Origin: Adiantum capillus-veneris
Lineage: Eukaryota > Streptophyta > Polypodiopsida > Polypodiales > Pteridaceae
Direction: 5' to 3'
Length of the DNA stretch: 58,000 nucleotides
Assembly (NCBI GenBank): GCA_014529385.2
Contig: CM043953.1
Coordinates: 84,018,342-84,076,341, forward strand
Made by a program: the position numbers and the translations under genes. Shown one piece after another: positions 1-13,800 of this stretch (positions are counted from its first letter, which is position 1; every line of letters starts with the position of its first letter). A model generated the notes under the pieces. The model ran no database searches, had not been told where the DNA came from, and was given only the letters and a program-made list of their open reading frames with translations.

Positions 1-3000
1 GTCCAGCAGGACAGGGACAGGAAGCTCCATGCTATTTTCAGCAGATGCAAAGAGATGGCATCTCTCTAGATGCAATCACTTACGTACACTAGCATCTAAA
101 AATCATGCGGAATTACCAAAGATGCAAGGATTCCATGATGATATTTTTAGTCAAAGGTTGTTGCTTGGATGACATGTATGCCAAATACTTAAGATGACTT
201 AGAAAAGTGCTTGACGAGCTTTATGTCCGGATGTTGTTCCTTCAAACACACTGATTGCGGGATATGCTCAATAAGGATAACTGTGGGCTGTTTTCACCAG
301 ATGCAAAGAGATGGCATCTCTCGAGATGAAATCACCTATGCTTGCATTTTGAAGGCATGTGGCACTATGCAAGACGCTGATTGTGCAGGATTTGCCCAAC
401 AAGGGCCGGTAGGGCCTTACAGGGCAGGAGGCTTTGGGTTGTTTGCAACATCTGAGAAGAGAGGGCATCTCTCGAGGTGCAATCACCTACGCTTTCGTGC
501 TGGACACAAACTTGGTCGACTGGTCGACATGTATGGAAAATCTGGTCTGCCTCAGAAAGAAAACATGCTTGAGGAGCTTCTTGTTTGAAATGTCGTCTCT
601 TGGAGTGTATTGATTGCGAGATATGCCCAACAGGACAGGGCTAGGAAGCTCCACGCTATTTTCAGCAGATGCAAAGAGATGGCATCTCTCTAGATGCAAT
701 CACTTACGTACACTAGAATCTAAAAATCATGCGGCATTACCCAAGATGGAAGGAATCTATGATGATATTTTTAGTCAAAGGTTGTTTCTTGGTGGACATG
801 TATGCCAAATGCTTAAGATGAATCAGAAAAGTGCTTGACAAGCTTCATGTCCGGAATGTTGTTCCTTCGAACACACTGATTGTGGGATATGCTCAATAAG
901 GACAACTGTGGGCTGTTTTCACCTGATGCAAAGTGATGGCATCTTCCCAAATGCAATCACCTATGCTTGCATTTTGAAGGCATTTGCTCGAGATGCAATC
1001 ACCTACGCTTTCATGCTTGACACAAACTTGGTCGATTGGTCGACATGTATGGCAAATGTGGTCTGCCTCAGAAAGAAAACATGCTTGAGGAGCTTCTTGT
1101 TCGAAATGTCGCCTCTTGGATTGTATTGATTGCGAGATATGTCCAGCAGGACAGGGCCAGGAAGCTCCATGCTATTTTCAACAGATGCAAAGAGATGGCA
1201 TCTCTCCAGATGTAATCACTTACGTACACTAGCATCTAGAAATCATGCGGCATTACCCAAGATGCAAGGAATCCATGATGATATTTTTAGTCAAAGGTTG
1301 TTGCTTGGTGGACATGTATGCCAAATACTTAAGATGACTCAAAAAAGTGCTTGACAAGCTTCATGTCCGGAATGTTGTTCCTTCGAACACAGTGATTGTA
1401 GGATATGCTCAATAAGGACAATTGTGGGTTGTTTTCACCTGATGCAAAGAGATGGCATCTCTCCACATGCAATCACATATGCTTGCATTTTGAAGGCATG
1501 TGGCACTATGCAAGACGCTCATTGTGCAGCATTTGACCAACAAGGGCCGGCAAGGCCTTACAGGGCAGTAAGCTTTGGTTTGTTTGCAACATTTGAGAAG
1601 AGAGAGCATCTCTTGAGATGCAATCACCTATGCTTTCGTGCTTGACACTAACTTGGTCGATTGGTCGACATGTATGGCAAATGTGGTCTGCCTCAGAGAC
1701 AACATGCTTCAGAAACTTCTTGTTGGAAATGTTGTCTCTTGGAGTATATTGATTGTTAGATATGCCCAACAAGAAAAGGGCCAGAAAGTTCGAGACTATT
1801 TTGACCAGATGCAAAAACATGGCATCTCTCTACATGCAATCACTTCTGTACACTAGCATCTAAAAATCATGCGGCATTACCCAAAAATGCAAGGAATCCA
1901 TGATGATATTTTTAGTCAGAGGATGTTGCTTGGTGGACATGTATGCCAAATTCTTAAGATGACTCAGAAAAGTGTTTGACGAGCTTCATGTCCGGAATGT
2001 TGTTCCTTCAAACACACTGATTGTGCGATATGCTCAATAAGGACAACTGTGGGCTGTTTTCGCCTGATGCAAAGAGATGGCATCTCTATAGATGCCATCA
2101 CCTATGCTTGCATTTTCAAGGCATGTGGCACTATGCAAGACGCTGCTTGTGCAAGATTTGCCCAACAAGGGCCGGCAGGGCCTCACAGGGCACGAAGCTT
2201 TGGGTTGTTTGCAACATCTGAGAAGAGAGGGCATCTCTTGAGATGCAATCACCTACGCTTTTGTGCTTGACACTAACTTGGTCGATTGCTCGACATGTAT
2301 GGCAAATGTGGTCTGCCTCAGAAAGAAAACATGCTTGAGGAGCTTCTTGTTCGAAATGTTTTCTCTTGGAGTGTATTGATTGTGAGATATGCCCAACAAG
2401 AGGAGGGCCAGGAAGCTCCATGCTATTTTCAGCACATGCAAAGAGATGGCATCTCTCCAGATGCAATCACTTATGCACACTAGCATCTAAAAATCATGCG
2501 GCATTACCCAAGCTGCAAGGATTCCATGATGATATTTTTAGTCAAAGGTTGTTGCTTGGTGGACATGTATGCCAAGATGACTCAGAAAAGTGCTTGACGA
2601 GCTTCATATCCAGATGTTGTTCCTTCAAACACACTGTTTGCGAGATATGCTCTATAAGGACAATTTTGGGTTGTTTTCACCTGATGCAAAGAGATGGCAT
2701 CTCTCCATATGCAATCACCTATGCTTGCATTTTTAAGGCATGTGGCACTATGCAAGACGCTGATTGTGCATGATTTGACCAACAAGGGCCGGCAGGGCCT
2801 TACAAGGCACGAAGCTTTGGGTTGTTTGCAACATCTGAGAAGAGAGGGCATCTCTCGAGATGCAATCACCTATGCTTTCGTGCTGGACACTAACTTGGTC
2901 GATTGGTCGACATGTATGGAAAATTTAGTCTTCCTCAATAACAAAACATGCTTGAGAAGCTTCTTGTTTGAAATGTCGTCTCTTGGAGTGTATTGATTGC

Positions 3001-6000
3001 GAGATATGCCGAAGAGGACAGGGCTAGGAAGCTCTAGGCTATTTTCACCAGATGCAAAGAGATGGCATCTCTCCAGATGCAATCACTTACGTACACTAGA
3101 ATCTAAAAATCATGCGGCATTACCCAAGATGGAAGGAATCTATGATGATATTTTTAGTCAAAGGTTGTTTCTTGGTGGACATGTATGACAAATACTTAAG
3201 ATGACTCAGAAAAGTGGTTGACGAGCTTCATGTCCGGAATGTTGTTCCTTCGAACACACTGATTGTGGGATATGCTTAATAAGGACAACTGTGGGCTGTT
3301 TTCACCTGATGCAAAGACATGGCATCTCTCCACATGCAATCACCTATGCTTGCATTTTGAAGTCATGTGCTCGAGATGCAATCACCTACGCTTTGGTGCT
3401 TGACACTAACTTGGTCGATTGGACGACATGTATGGAAAATGTGGTCTGCCTCAGAAAGAAAACATGCTTAAGGAGCTTCTTGTTCGAAATGTCGCCTCAT
3501 GGAGTGTATTGATTGCGAGATATGCCCAATAGGACAGGGCCAGGAAGCTCCATGCTATTTTCAGGAGATGCAAAGAGGTGGCATCTGTCCAGATACAATC
3601 ACTTACGTAAACTAGCATCTAAAAATCATGCGGCATTACCCAAGATGCAAGGAATCCATAATGATATTTTTAGTCAAAGGTTGTTGGTTGGTGGACATGA
3701 ATGCCAAATACTTAAGATGACTCAGAAAAGTGCTTGACCAGCTTCATGTCCGGAATGTTGTTCCTTCGAACACACTGATTGCGGGATATGCTCATAAGGA
3801 CAAATGTGGGCTGTTTTCACCTGATGCAAAGAGATGGCATCTCTACAAATGCAATCACCTATGCTTGCATCTTCAAGGCATGTGGCACTATGCAAGACGC
3901 TGATTGTGCAAGATTTGCCCAACAAGGGCCGACAGGGCCTCACAGGGTAGGAAGCTTTGGGTTGTTTGCAACATCTGAGAAGAGAGGGCATCTCTTGAGA
4001 TGCAATCACCTACGCTTTTGTGCTTGACACAAACTTGGTCGATTGTTCGACATGTATGGCAAATGTGGTCTGCCTCAGAAAGAAAACATGCTTGAGGAGC
4101 TTCTTGTTCGAAATGTCGCCTCTTGGAGTATATTGATTGCGAGATATGCCCAACAGGACAGGGCCAGGAAGCTCCAGGCTATTTTCAGCACATGCAAAGA
4201 GATGGCATCTCTCCAGATGCAATCACTCATGTACACTAGCATCTAAAAATCATGCGACATTACCCAAGACGCAAGGAATCCAGATGATATTTTTAGTCAA
4301 AAGTTGTTGCTTGGTGGACATGTATGCCAAATACTTAAGATGACTCAGAAAAGTGCTTGACGAGCGTCATGTCTGGAATGTTGTTTCTTTGAACACACTG
4401 ATTGTGGGATATATATGCTCAATAAGGAAAACTGTGGGCTGTTTTCACCTGATGCAAAGAGATGGCGTGTCTCCACATGCAATCACCTACGCTTGCATTT
4501 TGAAGGCATGTGGTACTATGCAAGACGCTAATTGTGCAGGATTTGCCCATCAAGGTCCGGCAGGACCTTACAGGGCAGGAAGCTTTGGGTTGTTTGCAAC
4601 ATCTTAGAAGAGAGTGCATCTCTCGAGATGCAATCACCTACGCTTTCGTGCTAGACACTAACTTGGTCGATTGGTCGACATGTATGGGAAATGTGGTATG
4701 TCTCAGAAAGAAAACATGCTTGAGGAGCTTCTTGTTCGAAATGTCGTCTATTGGAGAGTATTGATTGCGAGATATGCCCAACAGGACAGGGCGAGGAAGC
4801 TCCAGGCTATTTTCAGCAGATGCAAAGAGATGGCATCTCTCCAGATGCAATCACTTACGTACACTAGAATCTAAAAATCATGCGGCATTACCCAAGATGG
4901 AAGCAATCTATGATGATATTTTTAGTCAAAAGCTGTTTCTTGGTGGACATGTATATCAAATACTTGAGATGATTCAGAAAAGTTCTTGACGAGCTTCATG
5001 TCCGGAATGTTGTTCCTTTGAACACACTGATTGTGGGATATGCTCGATAAGGACAACTGTGGGTTGTTTTCACCTGATGCAAAGAGATGGCATCTCTCCA
5101 CATGCAATCACCTATGCTTGCATTTTGAAGGCATGTGCTCGAGATGCAATCACCTACGCTTTCATGCTTGACACAAACTTGGTCGATTGGTCGACATGTA
5201 TGGCAAATGTGGTCTGCCTCAGAAAGAGAATATGCTTGAGGAGCTTCTTGTTCGAAATGTCGCCTTTTCGAGTGTATTGATTGCGAGATATGCCCAACAG
5301 GACAGGGCTAGGAAGCTCCATGCTATTTTCAGCAGATGCAAAGAGATGGCATCTCTCCAGATACACTCACTTACGTACACTAGCATCTTAAAATCATGCG
5401 GCATTACCCAAGATGCAAGGAATCCATGATTATATTTTTAGTCAAAGGTTGTTGCTTGGTGGACATGAATGCCAAATACTTAAGATGACTCAAAAAAGTG
5501 CTTGACGAGCTTCATGTCCGGAATGTTGTTCCTTCGAACACATTGTTTGCGGGATATGCTCATAAGCACAAATGTGGGCTGTTTTCACCTGATGCAAAGA
5601 GATGGAATCTCTACAGATGCAATCACCTATGCTTGCATTTTCAAGGCATGTGGCACTATGCAAGACGCTGGTTCTGCAAGATTTACCCAACAAGGGCCGG
5701 CAGGGCCTCACAGGGTAGGAAGCTTTGGGTTGTTTGCAACATCTAAGAAGAGAGGGCATCTCTTGAGATGCAATCACCTACGCTTTTGTGCTTGACACTA
5801 ACTTGGTCGATTGCTCGACCTGTATGGCAAATGTGTTTTGCCTCAGAAAGAAAACATGCTACAGGAGCGTCTTGTTCGAAATTTTTTCTCTTGGAGTGTA
5901 TTGATTGCCGGATATGCCCAACAAGAAGAGGGCCAGGAATCTCCAGGCTATTTTCAACAAACACAAAGAGATGGCATCTCTCCAGATGCAATCACTTACG

Positions 6001-9000
6001 TACACTAGCATATAAAAATCATGCGGCATTACTCAAGATGCAAGGAATCCATGATGATATTTTTAGTCAAAGGTTGTTGCTTGGTGGACATGTATGCCAA
6101 ATACCTAAGATGACTCAGAAAAGTGCTTGACGAGCTTCATGTCCGGAATGTTGTTCCTTCGAACACACTGATTGCGGGATATGCTCAATAAGGACAACTG
6201 TGGGTTGTTTTCACCTGATGCAAAGAGATGGCATCTCTCTAGATGCAATCACCTATGCTTGCATTTTGAAGGCATGTAGCACTATGCAAGACGCTGATTG
6301 TGCAGGATTTGCCCAACAAGGGCCTGCAGGGCCTTACAGGGCAGGAAGCTTTGGGTTGTTTGCAATATCTGAGAAGAGAGAGCATCTCTCGAGATGCAAT
6401 CACCTATGCTTTCGTGCTGGACACTAACTTGGTCGATTGGTCGACATGTATGGAAAATTTTGGTCTGCCTCAGAAAGAAAAAATGCTTGAGGAGCTTCTT
6501 GTTTGAAATGCCGTCTCTTGGAGTGTATTGATTGCGAGCTATGCCCAACAGGACAGGGCTAGGAAGCTCCAGGCTATTTTCAGCAGATGCAAAGAGATGG
6601 CATCTCTCCAGATGCAATCACTTACGTACACTAGAATGGAAAAATCATGCGGCATTACCCAAGATGGAAGGAATATATTTTTAGTCAAAGGTTGTTTCTT
6701 GGTGGACATGTATGCCAAATACTTAAGATGACTCAGAAAAGTGCTTGACGAGCTTCATGTTCATAATGTTGTTCCTTCGAACACACTGATTGTGGGATAT
6801 GCTCAATACGGACGACTGTGAGCTGTTTTCACCTGATGCAACGACATGGCATCTCTCCACATGCAATCACCTGATGCAAAGAGATGGCATCTCTCCACAT
6901 GCAATCACCTATGCCTTCATTTTGAAGGCATGTGCTCGAGATGCAATCACCTACGCTTTCATGCTTGACACAAACTTGGTCGATTGGTCGACATGTATGG
7001 CAAATGTGGTCCGCCTCAGAAAGAAAACATGCTTGACGAGCTTCTTGTTCAAAATGTCGCCTCTTGGAGTGTATTGATTGCGAGATATGCCCAACAGGAC
7101 AGGGCTAAGAAGCTCCATGCTATTTTCCGCAGATGCAAAGAGATGGCATCTCTCCAGATGCTAGCACTTACGTACACTAGCATCTAGAAATCATGCCACA
7201 TTACCCAAGATGCAAGGAATCCATGATGATATTTTTAGTCAAAGGTTGTTGCTTGGTGGACATGTATGCCAAATACTTAAGATGACTCAAAAAAGTGCTT
7301 GACAAGCTTCATGTCCGGAATGTTGTTCCTTCGAACACACTGATTGTGAGATATGCTCAATAAGGACAATTGTGGGCTGTTTTCACCTGATGCAAAGAGA
7401 TGGCATCTCTCCACATGCAATCACCTATGCTTGCATTTTGAAGGCATGTGGCACTATGCAAGACGCTCATTGTGCAGGATTTGACCAACAAAGGCCGGCA
7501 GGGCCTTCCAGGGCAGTAAGCTTTGGGTTGTTCGCAACATTTGAGAAGAGAGAGCATCTCTTGAGATGCAATCACCTACGCTTTCCTGCTTGACACTAAC
7601 TTGGTCGATTGGTTGACATGTATGGCAAATGTGGTCTGCCTCAGAGAGAAAACATGATTGAGGAGCTTCTTGTTGGAAATGTTGTCTCTTGGAGTATATT
7701 GATTGTGAGATATGCCCAAGAGGAACAGGGCCAGGAAGTTCCAGGCTATTTTGAGCAGATGCAAAAAGATGGCATCTCTCTACATGCAATCACTTACGTA
7801 CACTAGCATCTAAAAATCATGCGGCATTACCCAAGATGCAAGGAATCCATGATGATATTTTTAGTCAGAGGATGTTGCTTGGTGGACATGTATGCCAAAT
7901 ACTTAGGATGACTCAAAAAAGTGCTTGACGAGCTTCATGTCCGGAATGTTGTTCCTTCGAACACACTGATTGTGGGATATGCTCAATAAGGACAACAGTG
8001 GGCTGTTTTCACCTGATGCAAAGAGATGACGTCTCTCCACATGCAATCACCTACGCTTGCATTTTGAAGGCATGTGGCACTATGCAAGACGCTAATTGTG
8101 CAGGATTTTCCCAGCAAGGGCCGGCAGGGCCTTACAGGGCACGAAGCTTTGGGTTGTTTTTAACATCTTAGAAGAGAGGGCATCTATCGAGATGCAATCA
8201 CCTATGCTTTCGTGCTTGCCACTAACTTGGTCGATTGGTCGACATGTATGGGAAATGTGGTATGTCTCAGAAAGAAAACATGCTTGAGGAGCTTCTTGTT
8301 CGAAATGTCGTCTATTGGAGTGTATTGATTGCGAGATATGCCCAACAGGACAGGGCGAGGAAGCTCCAGGCTATTTTCAGCAGATGCAAAGAGATGGCAT
8401 CTCTCCAGATGCAATCACTTACGTACACTAGCATCTAAAAATCATGCGACATTACCCAAGATGCAAGGAATCCATGATGATATTTTTAGTCAAAGGTTGT
8501 TGCTTGGTGGACATGTATGCCAAATACTTAACATGACTCAGAAAAGTGCTTGACAAGCTTCATGTCCGGAATGTTGTTTCTTCGAACGCACTAATTTTGG
8601 CATATGCTAAATACGGACAAATGTGGCCTGTTTTCACCTGATGCAAAGAGATGGCATCTCTCCACATGCAATCACCTATGCTTGCATTTTCAAGGCATGT
8701 GGCACTATGCAGGACGCTAATTGTGCAAGATTTGACCAACAAGGGCCGGCAGGGCCTTACAGGGCAGGAAGCTTTGGGTTGTTTGCAACATTTGAGAAGA
8801 GAGAGCATCTCTTGAGATGTAATCACCTACGCTTTTGTGCTTGACACTAACTTCGTCAATTGGTCGACATGTATGGAAAATTTGGTCTGCCTAACAGAGA
8901 AAACATGCATTAGGAGCTTCTTGTTCGAAATGTTGTCTCTTGGAGTATATTGATTGTGAGATATGCCCAACAGGAACAGGGCCACGAAGCTCCAGGCTAT

Positions 9001-10460
9001 TTTCAGCAGATGCAAAGAGATGGCATCTCTCTAGATGCAATCACTTACGTACACTAGCATCTAAAAATCATGCGGCATTACCCAAGATGCAAGGAATCCA
9101 TGATGATATTTTTAGTCAATGGTTGTTGCTTGGTGGACATGTATGCCAAATACTTAAGATGACTCAAAAAAGTGAGTGACGAGCTTCATGTCCGGATTTT
9201 TGTTCCTTCGAACACACTGATTGCGGGATATGCTCAATAAGGACAACTGTGGGCTGTTTTCACCTGATGCAAAGAGATGGCATCTCCTCAGATGCAATCA
9301 CCTATGCTTGCATTTTGAGTGCATGTGGCACTATGCAAGACGCTGATTGTGCACGATTTGCCCAACAAGGGTCGGCAGGGCAGGAAGCTTTGGGTTGTTT
9401 GCAACATCTGAAAAGAGAGGGCATCTCTTGAGATGCAATCACCTATGCTTTGGTGCTTGACACTAACTTGGTCGATTGGTCGACATGTATGGCAAATCTG
9501 GTCTGCCTCAAAAAGAAAACGTCTCTTGGAGTGTATTGATTGCGGGATATGCCGAACAAGACAGGGCCAGGAAGCTTCAGGCTATTTTTAGCAGATGCAA
9601 AGAGATGGCATCTCTCCAGATACAATCACTTACATAAACTAGCATCTAAAAATCATGCGGCATTACCCAAGATGCGAGGAATCCATGATTATATTTTTAG
9701 TCAAAGGTTGTTTCTTGGTGGACATGTATGCCAGATACTTAAGATGACTCAGAAAAGTGCTTGATGAGCTTCATGTCCGTAATATTGTTCCTACGAACAC
9801 ACTGATTGTGGGATATGCTCAATAAGGACAATTGTGGGCTGTTTTCACTTGATGCAAAGAGATGGCATCTCTCCTGATGCAATCACCTATGCTTGCATTT
9901 TGAAGACATTTGGCACTATGCAAGACGTTGATTGTGCAGGATTTGCCCAACAAGGCCGGCAGGGCCTTACAAGGCAGGAAGCTTTGGGTTGTTTTCAACA
10001 TCTGAGAAGAGAGGGCATCTCTCAAGATGAAATCACCTACGGTTTTGTGCTTGACACTAACTTGGTCGACTGGTCGACATGTATGGCAAATGTGGTCTAC
10101 CTCAGAAAGAAAACATGCTTGAGGAGCTTCTTGTTCGAAATGGCGTCTCTTGGAGTGCATTGATTGCGAGATATGCCCAACAGGATAGGGCCAGGAAGCT
10201 CCAGGCTATTTTCAACAAACACAAAGAGATGGCATCTCTCCAGATGCAATCACTTACGTACACTAGCATATAAAAATCATGCGGCATTACCCAAGATGCA
10301 AGGAATCCATGATGATATTTTTAGTCAAAGGCTGTTGCTTGGTGGACATGTATGCCAAATACTTAAGATGACTCAGAAAAGTGCTTGACGAGCTTCATGT
10401 CCGGAATGTTGTTCCTTCGAACACACTGATTGCGGGATATGCTCAATAAGGACAACTGTG
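1..10460 (+). repeat. Macrosatellite array of ~624-bp units derived from a PPR gene
   Basis: A GGACAGGG-type landmark recurs at about 7, 631, 1147, 1767, 2395, 3014, 3530, 4154, 4782, 5298, 5929, 6549, 7095, 7715, 8343, 8970, 9553 and 10176. This gives roughly 17 complete units of ~624 bp (long) or ~516 bp (short). Each unit holds three copies of the PPR helix motif reading [Q/R]R[D/E]GIS.DAITYA (in the first unit near 41-90, 300-345 and 455-495). Pieces of the following motifs lie between them: VDMYGKCG, EELLVRNVVSWSVLIARYAQQ and IHDDIFSQ. In intact plant PLS-type PPR proteins the triplet spacing is about 100 codons; here the three spacings are about 265, 151 and 212 bp. A unit is therefore three shrunken triplets in different frames. 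PPR proteins normally bind organellar RNA, but no unit here can encode one. Stops and frame changes recur at the same places in every unit, so decay preceded amplification. The array runs off the left edge of the window. Confidence 0.9.
6830..6905 (+). repeat. 38-bp tandem duplication inside one PPR-array unit
   Basis: Two adjacent 38-bp copies (6830-6867 and 6868-6905) begin CACCTGATGCAA and end CCACATGCAAT. They differ at two sites (ACGACATGG against AAGAGATGG). The duplication is absent from every other unit in the window, so it arose after array expansion. It lengthens this otherwise short-type unit to ~546 bp. Confidence 0.85.
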
Positions 10461-11540
10461 GGTTGTTTTCACCTGATGCAAAGAGATGGCATCTCTCCAG
10501 ATGCAATCACCTATCCTTGCATTTTGAAGGCATGTGGCACTATGTGAGACGTTGATTGTGCAGGATTTTCCCAACAAGGGCCAGGAAGCTTTGGGCTATT
10601 TTCAACGTATGATAAGAGAGGGCATCTCTCTAGATGCAATCACCTATGCTTTTGTGATTGACATTGCCTTAGTCACCTGGTCGAAATGTATGCCAAATGT
10701 GGTGTACTTCAGAAAGCACAAAACTTGCTTGAGGACAGGGCTTGCAAGCTCTAGGATGCTTTCAGCAAATGCAAAGAGATGGCACCTCTCCAGATGCAAT
10801 CAACTATGTACACTTGCATCTTAAAGACATGTGGCATTATGCAAGATGTTGATATGGGCAAAGGAATCCGCGATGATATTTTTGGTCAAGGGCTATTGCT
10901 TGGTTGACATGTATGCCAAGTTGGCTCAGAAAAGTGGCTAACAAACTTCCTTTTCGGAATGTCATTCCTTAGAACGCACTGTTTGCGGGATATGCCCAAG
11001 AAGGACAGGGCTAGAAAGTTCTGGGCTATTTTCAGCAGATGCAAAGAGATGGCATCTCTCCAGATGCAATCACCTATGCTTGTATTTTGAAGGCATTTGG
11101 CACTATGCAAGACGTTGATTGCAAGATCTGCCCAACAGGAGCCGACTGGCCAGGAAGCTTTGGGTTATTTTCAACGTATGAGAAGAGAGGGCATCTCTCC
11201 AAATGCAATCACGTACGCTTTCATGCTTGACAGTGCCTTGGTCGATTGGTCGACATGTATGCCAAATGTGGTGTACTTCAGAAAGCACAAAACTTTCTTC
11301 AGGAGCTTCTTGTCCAGAATGTCATCTCTTGGAGTGCATTGATTGTGGAATTCGCCCAACAGGGATAGGGGCAGGAAGCCCAGGGTTGTTTTCAACAAAT
11401 GCAAAGAGATGGCATCTTTCCAAATGCAATCACCTACGTACACTTGCATCTTAAGGCATGTGGCATTACGCAAGATGCTGATTTGGGCAAAGGAATCCAC
11501 AATGATATTTCGGCAAAGAAGCCTTTGGAGAGCTGGCTAG
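10461..11540 (+). pseudogene. Diverged end of the PPR array: decayed PLS-type PPR coding sequence
   Basis: Beyond 10460 the repeats keep the same motif order but are clearly more diverged from the array consensus. Helix motifs lie near 10600-10660, 10760-10810, 11030-11080, 11160-11215 and 11385-11440. Readable fragments include GQEALGYFQRM.REGIS, CMPNVVYFRKHKT and LIVEFAQQG. The linker here is a cleaner GQEALGYF form than the shrunken GPAGPYRAGSFG seen in the array. This may be the older, ancestral-like edge from which the homogenised units expanded. Frames change several times and no frame exceeds about 100 codons. PPR similarity fades at about 11500-11540. PPR identity is confident; function is lost. 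Confidence 0.8.
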
Positions 11541-11796
11541 TTGGAGACGCCTTTGCTCGAGAATGAGGTGTTGGATTTGTTGTGTAGTCATCACAATTTG
11601 GAGATGGAAATTGCAATAATCCAGATCGTCATCATCACATCGGCTGCCCTATAGTCCTATTCATCATCATCATCATCACAACACCAGTCCTCGTCGGCTG
11701 CACACCAAAGCATCGACAGTAGAGCAAGATTTTAAGTTGAACATTCAAAGGAGGGTGCGCCAGACCTTTGAGGTGGTGCAATACAAAGATGACACA
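11541..11796. other. Spacer between PPR array and element A
   Basis: There is no open frame of note. It contains a short CAT-rich run (about 11661-11682). It ends in the 5-bp target site ACACA (11792-11796) duplicated by element A. Confidence 0.6.
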
Positions 11797-13383
11797 TGTC
11801 ATAATAATCAATATCTAATTCTCCTAAATGATTTTCTCATATTAAACTGATCATTTAATGTGGGGAAGTGCCAGGGGAGAAAAGGCTAGAATATTGGTTA
11901 AGCTAGCAGACCGGCCACAGTAGGGATCCAAAGGAGGGAAAATAGGGATCCAAGGGGGGGCCATCTGCAAAAGAGCCATGTGCAACAATGGGCTAAAAAG
12001 ACCCTAAGGTTCAGCCCATTAAGACTTCCAAAATGCTAAGGCCCAAAAATTCAAAGATTGTGTCCAAAGGGTTAAAGCTTAGGGGGAAATTGGATGCTTT
12101 GTGTGCTCTCCAAAGTCAACACATATCCCTACATGGGAGGGGGCGAGCCCTTCTTCTAGGGGATGAGAGAGAAAGCCACACACACACACACAGGCTCCCT
12201 TTACACAAAGGGAATGAGAGACACATGTCAGCTTCCTAGGCCAGATGCCCACAAGGTGTGCCCAGTTTCTATTGGATGACCCTTGAAGTGGACCAATGAG
12301 AATTAAGCTAGAGTAAATCTAGTTTAATTAATTTAAAAACATTTAATAAAAGAAACCAATGAGAATTAAGTCTCCTAGAAGACTATTGGGCAGTCTCACA
12401 AGGGGTCCAATGAGCATTCAGGAGCCCAATGGCTTGTCTGATTCCTACTGGTTAGGAGGCAAAGGGGTCCAATGAGAGTTTAGTTTAATTATTTAATTAC
12501 CTAAATCTCCACAAAAGGGGAAAGGGGGACACATGTCAAAAGGCTATCACTTATGCTGCTTAATTGTGATTGGCTTGACTTGGGGAGGGCCAATGAGGCT
12601 GGAGCAAGAGCAAATAGCAAGGGGGCTCGCCCAAGAGAGAGAGAGGGGGCTGATTTTTGCAAGGCATTATCACACACACACTCATACAATCTCATGTGTG
12701 AAGAAAGAGAAGACTATCTCTTCCCAAGCTTTAATGGAGAGCTTATCACCTACTCCAAGCTTGTGAGATAGAAGCCTACATCAACACACTCTTGGCATGT
12801 GGATGCAAATCCAACCAAGAGCCAAGCTTAAATGCATGCTCATCTCCTCTACCAAGCTAATTACTAAGCTAAGCTATGCTAATATGAGTGATTATGTGAG
12901 GAGATGTACATCTTTCTCGTAAGATACTCCTTCTTCCTCTCAATCTACTCTCATACCCTTCTAGCTCTCACCATCTTCGAAGGTGTGTGAGGTCTTGGGT
13001 CTGAGAACGGGGATAATTCAAGTTGTGTTTGCTAAGTGTTTGCTTAGTGCATGAAGCTTTCATCTTCATTGCACTAGCTAGTCTTGAAGGAACACAAAGA
13101 ATTGTATTGTACAATGTCTCTCTTGATGGGAGAAACCATAATACAAAGCCTTTTGGAGGGGGGACCGGCTCTATGAAAATCCGGTCCTCAACTGTTGTCA
13201 TTAGCTTAATTTTATCTCTTTTGAAAGTATTGCCGATGCTATCTAACTAGGTGTTATGCTTTTTGTTGCTCTCTCCACCCAAGCACTCTTGTAATTCTCA
13301 TTAGGAATCTATTCTAATGAAATGTCCACTATGTTCATGCTCATTTCCGCTACACACAAGTTATTAGGCCATTAAATGTTACA
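11797..13383 (+). repeat. 5' LTR of element A
   Basis: 1,587 bp, TG...CA ends. It matches 19069-20663 along its whole length. It contains a short CA-repeat (about 12177-12192) and another in the 12669-12680 area, both length-variable against the 3' LTR. Small ORFs inside it are LTR noise. Confidence 0.95.
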
Positions 13384-13384
13384 T

Positions 13385-13396
13385 TGGTATCAGAGC
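13385..13396 (+). other. Primer-binding site of element A (tRNA-iMet type)
   Basis: TGGTATCAGAGC lies one base after the 5' LTR and is complementary to the 3' end of plant initiator methionine tRNA, the usual primer for plant LTR elements. Confidence 0.95.
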
Positions 13397-13800
13397 ACAA
13401 GGTTTCTCTTTTCTTGCTCAAGAAGGGAGGTCCTCAAGCTAGCTATAAATGGTTGGTATTATTAATTGCCTGTGAGTAAGTAGAATATGGACTTTTCAGC
13501 CTTGCAGTGCGCCTGCCTTCGTGTAGTTAACGGGGCATCACCGTCGAGAGCTATGGTCTTAATAGTGGAGTCCTACGGGGCTTTCCTACGGCTTAACCAC
13601 TATTGAGCTATTAGAAGCTTGATAGGAGCCAGTGTTGTTTTGGTGTCGAAAGACCCTCTCTTCTATTCCTTGAAATTAATGGTATTCGAGCCGCGGGTAC
13701 AGTAGCTTGAGTGCGTTTTCTAAAGGGGTAAAGAGGAGTAGCAACTAGGGCTTGAAGTGCCAAAGTGCACCTAAAAAGTTTACACCTAAAAGTTGTTAGA

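Noticed and set aside
268-10160. Repeated minus-strand frames of ~70-110 codons (starting MIASQEMPSLLRCCKQPK or MHLERCHLFASAENS) in every unit of the array.
   Set aside because: They are antisense shadows of the repeated PPR unit. Their recurrence reflects copy number, not coding conservation.
12033-13250. Small frames inside the LTRs of element A (also seen in the 3' LTR).
   Set aside because: They shift between the two LTR copies because of dinucleotide-repeat length changes, so they are not under coding constraint.
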